Below, piece by piece: positions 59,825 through 64,000 of a stretch of DNA of 64,000 nucleotides; position 1 is the stretch's first letter, and each line of letters starts with the position of its first letter. The position numbers and the translations under genes were made by a program. Source of the DNA: Hermatobates lingyangjiaoensis (lineage: Eukaryota; Arthropoda; Insecta; Hemiptera; Hermatobatidae). Where the stretch lies: the NCBI GenBank assembly GCA_026182355.1, contig JAPFBL010000070.1:1573501-1637500 (forward strand), in the 5' to 3' direction. A model generated the notes under the pieces. It worked only from the letters and a program-made list of their open reading frames with translations, was not told the origin of the DNA and made no database searches.

Positions 59825-60599
59825 GTACTTTTAACATTTTTATCGTTAAAAATACCATAAATATATAAAATATTTTGTACCCGTTAGTGATGATAACGTT
59901 ACAATGTAGTCATGCGAATCTCTGGGTATCCATAAATTAATTCTATCTTGCGAACGTCTATACTAAAATGTTACTAAAAAAACTACAAAGTTAATATGTT
60001 ATTAATAATTTAAATATTTGGAGCAATTAGAGTTGTTCTATTTAACCATACTGAAGAATGTGTTTGTCAACCTCTTTTAATGTTTTTTTCATTAAAGATG
60101 CTTGATAATATCCAAAGTATTAGATATTAACAATATAGTCATATTTATCAAAAATCACATCATCTATAAAAATGAAATTTCAGAAATATTATTCGAAGCA
60201 GGCGAACAATTAATTAAAAAAATGAAATCAATATTACATTACAAAAAGTGATAAAGTGATTAAAAAAAAATTATTTCAAAATCCAATTGACTCTTAATTA
60301 TTTTTGTTTCCCAAAATTTGTATTATGTTTCTTATTATTGCCTCTTTAGTGAAATAAACTGCAGTTCTAGTTTAATTTAATGTTTGCAAATTAATGTTTG
60401 TATGATTAAGAGAAAAATTCATTTTTATTGTCAGGTCAACTGTTAGGTAAGTAATATTAAATACATTATAAATACTCATAAAAAGTAAACTATATATCAG
60501 TTATGAACTCCATTCAATAATATTATTAAAAAAAAATATCGCCTTTTGTGCAAAAACTATTTCTAAATGCCTTGTGGAAAAAATGTTTTCTTTTCTCAG
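59825..60599. other. AT-rich stretch without a gene
   Basis: No supportable feature. Confidence 0.5.
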
Positions 60600-60769
60600 A
60601 CGTTGTTATTGGTCAGATACAGAGAGGGATGCTTTGTGATGAAATTGTCAACTTCAAATGTGAGTTGACTCAATGGTCAGCGGGGCTTTGTCGTCCTAAC
60701 GACCTTTCTCTACGAATAAAAGTCTCCTCAACACAGAATGTCCAATATATTTGTAGAACTCAAGCATGA
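60600..60769 (+). CDS. Candidate terminal exon, unrecognised
   Basis: A strong acceptor (GTTTTCTTTTCTCAG, ending 60599) leads into an open frame with VVIGQIQRGMLCDEIVNFKC, ELTQWSAGLCRPNDLSLRIK and VSSTQNVQYICRTQA, then TGA. ATTAAA, a variant polyadenylation signal, lies 17 bases on. Composition is more balanced than the flanks and four cysteines are spaced as in a small secreted or disulfide-bonded domain, though this is speculation. No upstream exon was found and no family is recognised. It is the best host-gene candidate in the window. Confidence 0.33.
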
Positions 60770-61294
60770 TTTTTCTGATTAGTAGATTAAAACTTCATTT
60801 TCTTTATAAAAAATACTCTGCAATATTTATGTGTAACACTGGTTCCTTTTATCAGCTTAACGACAGCTAATGTCAATTATATGGTTTGTATATTCAAGTT
60901 TATTTAGATGGGTTACTTATAGAATCTGTCGTTGTTTGGTATTCTGGTCTATTTGAGATGATTGATTTGAATAAATAATCTCCAGGACAAGTGACAAACA
61001 AAATAATTACTTTAAAATTCTGACCCTACCTTTCATGTGGCAGATTTATGTTGCAGCATATCACATTTGCTTCTGTTAATAAATACTTTCCTATGATAAT
61101 GCAATTATTTTATAAAATGAAAAATGACTGCTTCATTTACAGCACCCACATTACGGATTTTACTTTTATCTTATTCATCTTCAGAAGAATATTTGTCTCA
61201 TTTGTTATTATGATACCACTTCGCATAGCTATATATAATAATATTGTCGAGCGTATTTGAAATCGGCATCTTAAGTCTATCATGTATCTGGTTA
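60770..61294. other. AT-rich stretch without a gene
   Basis: The frames at 61048 and 61137 overlap on opposite strands and are not convincing. Confidence 0.45.
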
Positions 61295-61839
61295 GTTTAG
61301 AACAGTGGTTCTCAACGGGGTCCACAGAGGATTACTTGGGGTCCATGAGGAAAGTAGTATTCTGAAGGTCCATGACTCGTGGTTAGAGCTCTATGTTAAG
61401 TTTAAATGAATTTATCAGCAAGCAAAAAATAAATCAAAGCGTAGTAAGCTTTGGCCGTACAATATTCACACATAATTAAAATATAAGGCCTAATATCCTC
61501 GTCAGTATGTTAGAATGTTCCAGTGTTTTAAAATTTTCTATTGCACTTCTCTTTATGGTAAATTCAAAATTGATTCTGTTACAATTTATTTCAGAGTACT
61601 TTATAAAATGTTAATAAAGAAATATTTTTTTATTGTTTTAAAAACATTTTTGTGTTTCGGCATGCGTTGTAGATGTAATGAAATTATTTCATAATTAACG
61701 ATATTCATTTACTTAAAAACAAATATTTATATATAAATTTGTATAATTATGTTTTTTAAGTATCCGGGGGAGTGGGGGTCCACAAGTACCTTATAGGGGG
61801 TCCACAAGCAAACAAAGGTTGAGAACCCCTGGTTTAAAA
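61295..61839. mobile_element. hAT-type MITE
   Basis: 61303-61831, 529 bp, with ends CAGTGGTTCTCAAC and, from the right, CAGGGGTTCTCAAC. An 8-bp duplication with one mismatch flanks it (GTTTAGAA at 61295-61302, GTTTAAAA at 61832-61839). GGGGTCCAC motifs lie near both ends. No transposase frame. Confidence 0.85.
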
Positions 61840-61919
61840 TCTGGAATTTATGAAGTGGACTGTGCACAACTAATTACAAGAATAGTAGCGATGTCATATC
61901 TCGCTGAATGCGGCAGCCT

Positions 61920-62020
61920 TATGTGGTCACAATTTCAGTTGTGTGAGGTTTACTTTACCTATGCTACTTAATGTTACATTAGGTTGTCATAATTCAGTTG
62001 ATTTCAAGTCGTGTTGCAGA
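61920..62020. repeat. Dispersed repeat, copy 2
   Basis: Partner of 59184-59290, same orientation, diverged. Confidence 0.6.
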
Positions 62021-62039
62021 AATCTTCTTCAACATCTAA

Positions 62040-62917
62040 AAATCAACCAAGAGTGATTTCTTGAAGATATAATGCTTTTTCTAGTTTCATACCGAATTTA
62101 TTGCAAAAGACTTTTGATGTGCTCTTCTAATATGTATGTTGTTTTTTTCTAAGATATTTATCTCTAATAATTTCAATTATTAGTAAGTATATCACCTATA
62201 TTTCGACTCATCAAATATTTGTAGTAAGATGATAAATAACACAAAACTATAACTGAATCACTAGAGAAGTAGTTTGAAATAGTAGCAGTTTTATGGAAGA
62301 GAACAAAAAAATATCATTTACTTTCTTGGAAATTGCCAAAATTGTGGTTATAAAACACACCAAGAACAATAAGATAATAAGAACCATGAGGCATATATTA
62401 AAGAGTATAATAAGTACGCTGATTACAACAGTTTTGCTAGATAACTATCCTTAACCCAGAACAGGTTTTAAAACAATAATTTCATATTTCGTGTATGAAG
62501 TGAAATAGATGTATGCGTATGATATGAAATAAAAACATTATTGATTAATTAAGGGACTGATATTACGTCAATATGATAGAGAGATTAAAATAAAATCAGA
62601 AATTAATTGAATGCCATCTCAATGGGTTTAACATTATATTTACTGATAATAAGGTTGAATTTAGGCCACTCCAGAGTTTTTATTATTATTATTATTTATA
62701 AGTTAGTGTTTTTAATTTGTAAATTTTAGTTCCCCTTAGACGTCGTTTTTATAAATAAATGAATAATAGAAAAAAAAATAGGATTGAAGTAGTATTGATT
62801 AACATCTGTTTCGGTTAAGAAGCATTTAATACAAGTAGGGAGCATTAAATTAGAATGAACTCATGTACGTTGACGTTGAAACTCTTTTAAAACTCTCTTG
62901 TGGTACATAATCTCAAA
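62040..62917. other. AT-rich stretch without a gene
   Basis: 62628-62684 carries the dispersed motif also seen near 13105 and 49640 (AGGCCACTCCAGAGTTTTTA). No coding feature. Confidence 0.45.
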
Positions 62918-62971
62918 TTCTGAGGTAAAATGGATAAACCAACAAAATGTCTCCACGCAAATGAAGTTTTA

Positions 62972-63010
62972 TTCAACGCGTTTCGAACACTTTGTGTTTA
63001 TCATCAGGAA
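62972..63010 (-). ncRNA. Hammerhead-like motif, left arm of palindrome
   Basis: As 9886-9924, with one change that replaces an outer stem II pair (GTGTTTA in place of GTGTTCA on the plus strand). Confidence 0.45.
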
Positions 63011-63257
63011 GACACTATAATACAAATTATATCTAATTAGTTACAAAAATTAGAGTGAAATAATAAAATCCAATTAAGAGAATTCAAGACATACCCAAGG
63101 ATGTGGTAATGACGGGTTGGTCCAGTGAACTGGTTGTGTTCACTGGACCAACCCGTCAGTACCACATCCTTGGGTATGTCTTGAATTCTCTTAATTGAAT
63201 TTTATTATTTCACTCTAATTTTTGTAACTAATTAGATATAATTTGTACTATAGTGTC

Positions 63258-63296
63258 TTCCTGATGATGAACACAAAGTGTTCGAAACGCGTTGAA
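63258..63296 (+). ncRNA. Hammerhead-like motif, right arm of palindrome
   Basis: TTC, CTGATGA, T, GAACAC-AAA-GTGTTC, GAAAC, GCGTT, GAA. Intact CTGATGA and GAAAC and a perfect 6-bp stem II make this one of the best-preserved cores in the window. Confidence 0.5.
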
Positions 63297-63350
63297 TAAA
63301 ACTTCATTTGTGTGGAGACTTTTGTTGGTTTATCCATTTTACCTCAGAAT

Positions 63351-64000
63351 GAGTAAATACCACACAATTACGGATTGCATAACTAATGATAATCTCAAAT
63401 CTAAGTTTGGGATTTTAAACTACTGAAACATGTCTAAGGCACATCTAGTGAAGAACATTTTGTATGATTTATGCAATATAAGGTCCTCATAGGCGCTGTG
63501 TATTCTTTGTGGTTGATCTACTGAACTAAACACTGTGATAGACTAGTGACTATGAGAGGCTCAAGTTTAAACTGTTTGGATTTTATCCAGAAAATTGAAA
63601 TAAGCCCCTAATATGCTAGAGCAGAAAGCGTAAACACTCTTATTAGAAAAACTAATTTTTTTTAACAAAAATTGTTGTTTAATGAACAATAACAACATTC
63701 GTAGAAAATAAATAATTATATAACAAACAATGAACATCTCTTCTTTATGATGATCAATATCAAAATTGTTCATATGTTTTGTGCTTGTCCAAAACATTGC
63801 TTTAAATTCTATGACTTTATATATTATATGTACAATGTAGCTATTTGTTTATTGCTTGAAAAAAAGCAAACAGACTAATTAAAACATTTAATTTACTATG
63901 TTAACATAATAAAAATATCAAACAGCTTGCAGTAATTGCTTTTGAATTGTTACAATTATCATCCTACTAATACTGTATTAAACTTAATGCAAAAAGAAAA
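63351..64000. other. PLE flank fragment, then AT-rich DNA
   Basis: 63345-63392 matches PLE sequence near 10597-10640. After that no supportable feature; the minus-strand frame at 63567-63797 is not convincing. Confidence 0.4.

Larger units (their letters stand above)
62918..63350. repeat. Palindromic dimer of the PLE tail unit
   Basis: Two arms of about 213 bp (62918-63130, 63138-63350), near-perfect reverse complements separated by only 7 bases (TGGTTGT). Each arm is a full copy of the unit at 9836-10050, including a hammerhead-like motif. The right flank (GAGTAAATACCACACAATTA) matches 10597-10640, part of the PLE there, so PLE sequence continues outward on at least one side. Confidence 0.9.

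Overview
This is an AT-rich eukaryotic window with no complete, recognisable host gene. It reads as intergenic or intronic DNA filled with degenerate transposable elements. The mix (BEL/Pao, Ty3/Gypsy, Jockey-like LINE, Penelope-like, Helitron, hAT and mariner remnants, plus a tRNA-derived SINE) and a SINE tail of TTAGG pentamers, the usual insect telomere motif, suggest an arthropod, most likely an insect. The species cannot be named from the sequence.

Layout. 1-4402 holds a rearranged BEL/Pao retrotransposon. It has an inverted, internally deleted gag-protease-RT-integrase frame (minus), a facing integrase C-terminus with 3' LTR (plus), a Penelope-like GIY-YIG fragment (minus), and a 5' LTR with primer-binding site and gag start (minus). 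A solo LTR of the same family lies at 5981-6330. 7340-7819, 11958-13095 and 61303-61831 are hAT-type non-autonomous elements with 8-bp target duplications; the second carries a 5'-truncated Jockey insertion at 12070-12694. 9836-10640 is the 3' end of a Penelope-like element (PLE), with a GIY-YIG reading frame followed by a hammerhead-like motif. 13161-13486 is the first of several tRNA-derived SINEs; the others are at 33721-34045, 39977-40303, 57570-57799 and 59505-59824, with older pieces at 23709-23835 and 59350-59504. 24030-24660 is a decayed Gypsy gag and 29786-31009 a Helitron helicase C-terminus with the element's 5' end. 37440-39200 is a decayed PLE with an intact YVDD box, and 47102-47450 looks like a PLE 5' end. 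57038-57422 is a mariner-like deletion derivative.

The most notable pattern is a set of about fourteen short motifs shaped like hammerhead ribozymes: CTGANGA, stem II, then GAAA, with stem I correctly placed on either side. They occur on both strands in several unrelated repeat tails. Their stem I pairs differ between families but stay complementary, and nearly all carry one extra unpaired base after CTGANGA. Several sit inside large inverted repeats. At least two lie next to PLE coding sequence, so the simplest reading is that they are ribozyme-bearing ends of several PLE families.

A few exon-like open frames with good splice-acceptor context (9420-9579, 53444-53536, 60600-60769) could belong to host genes, but none was recognised. 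The long AT-rich stretches elsewhere show no supportable gene.
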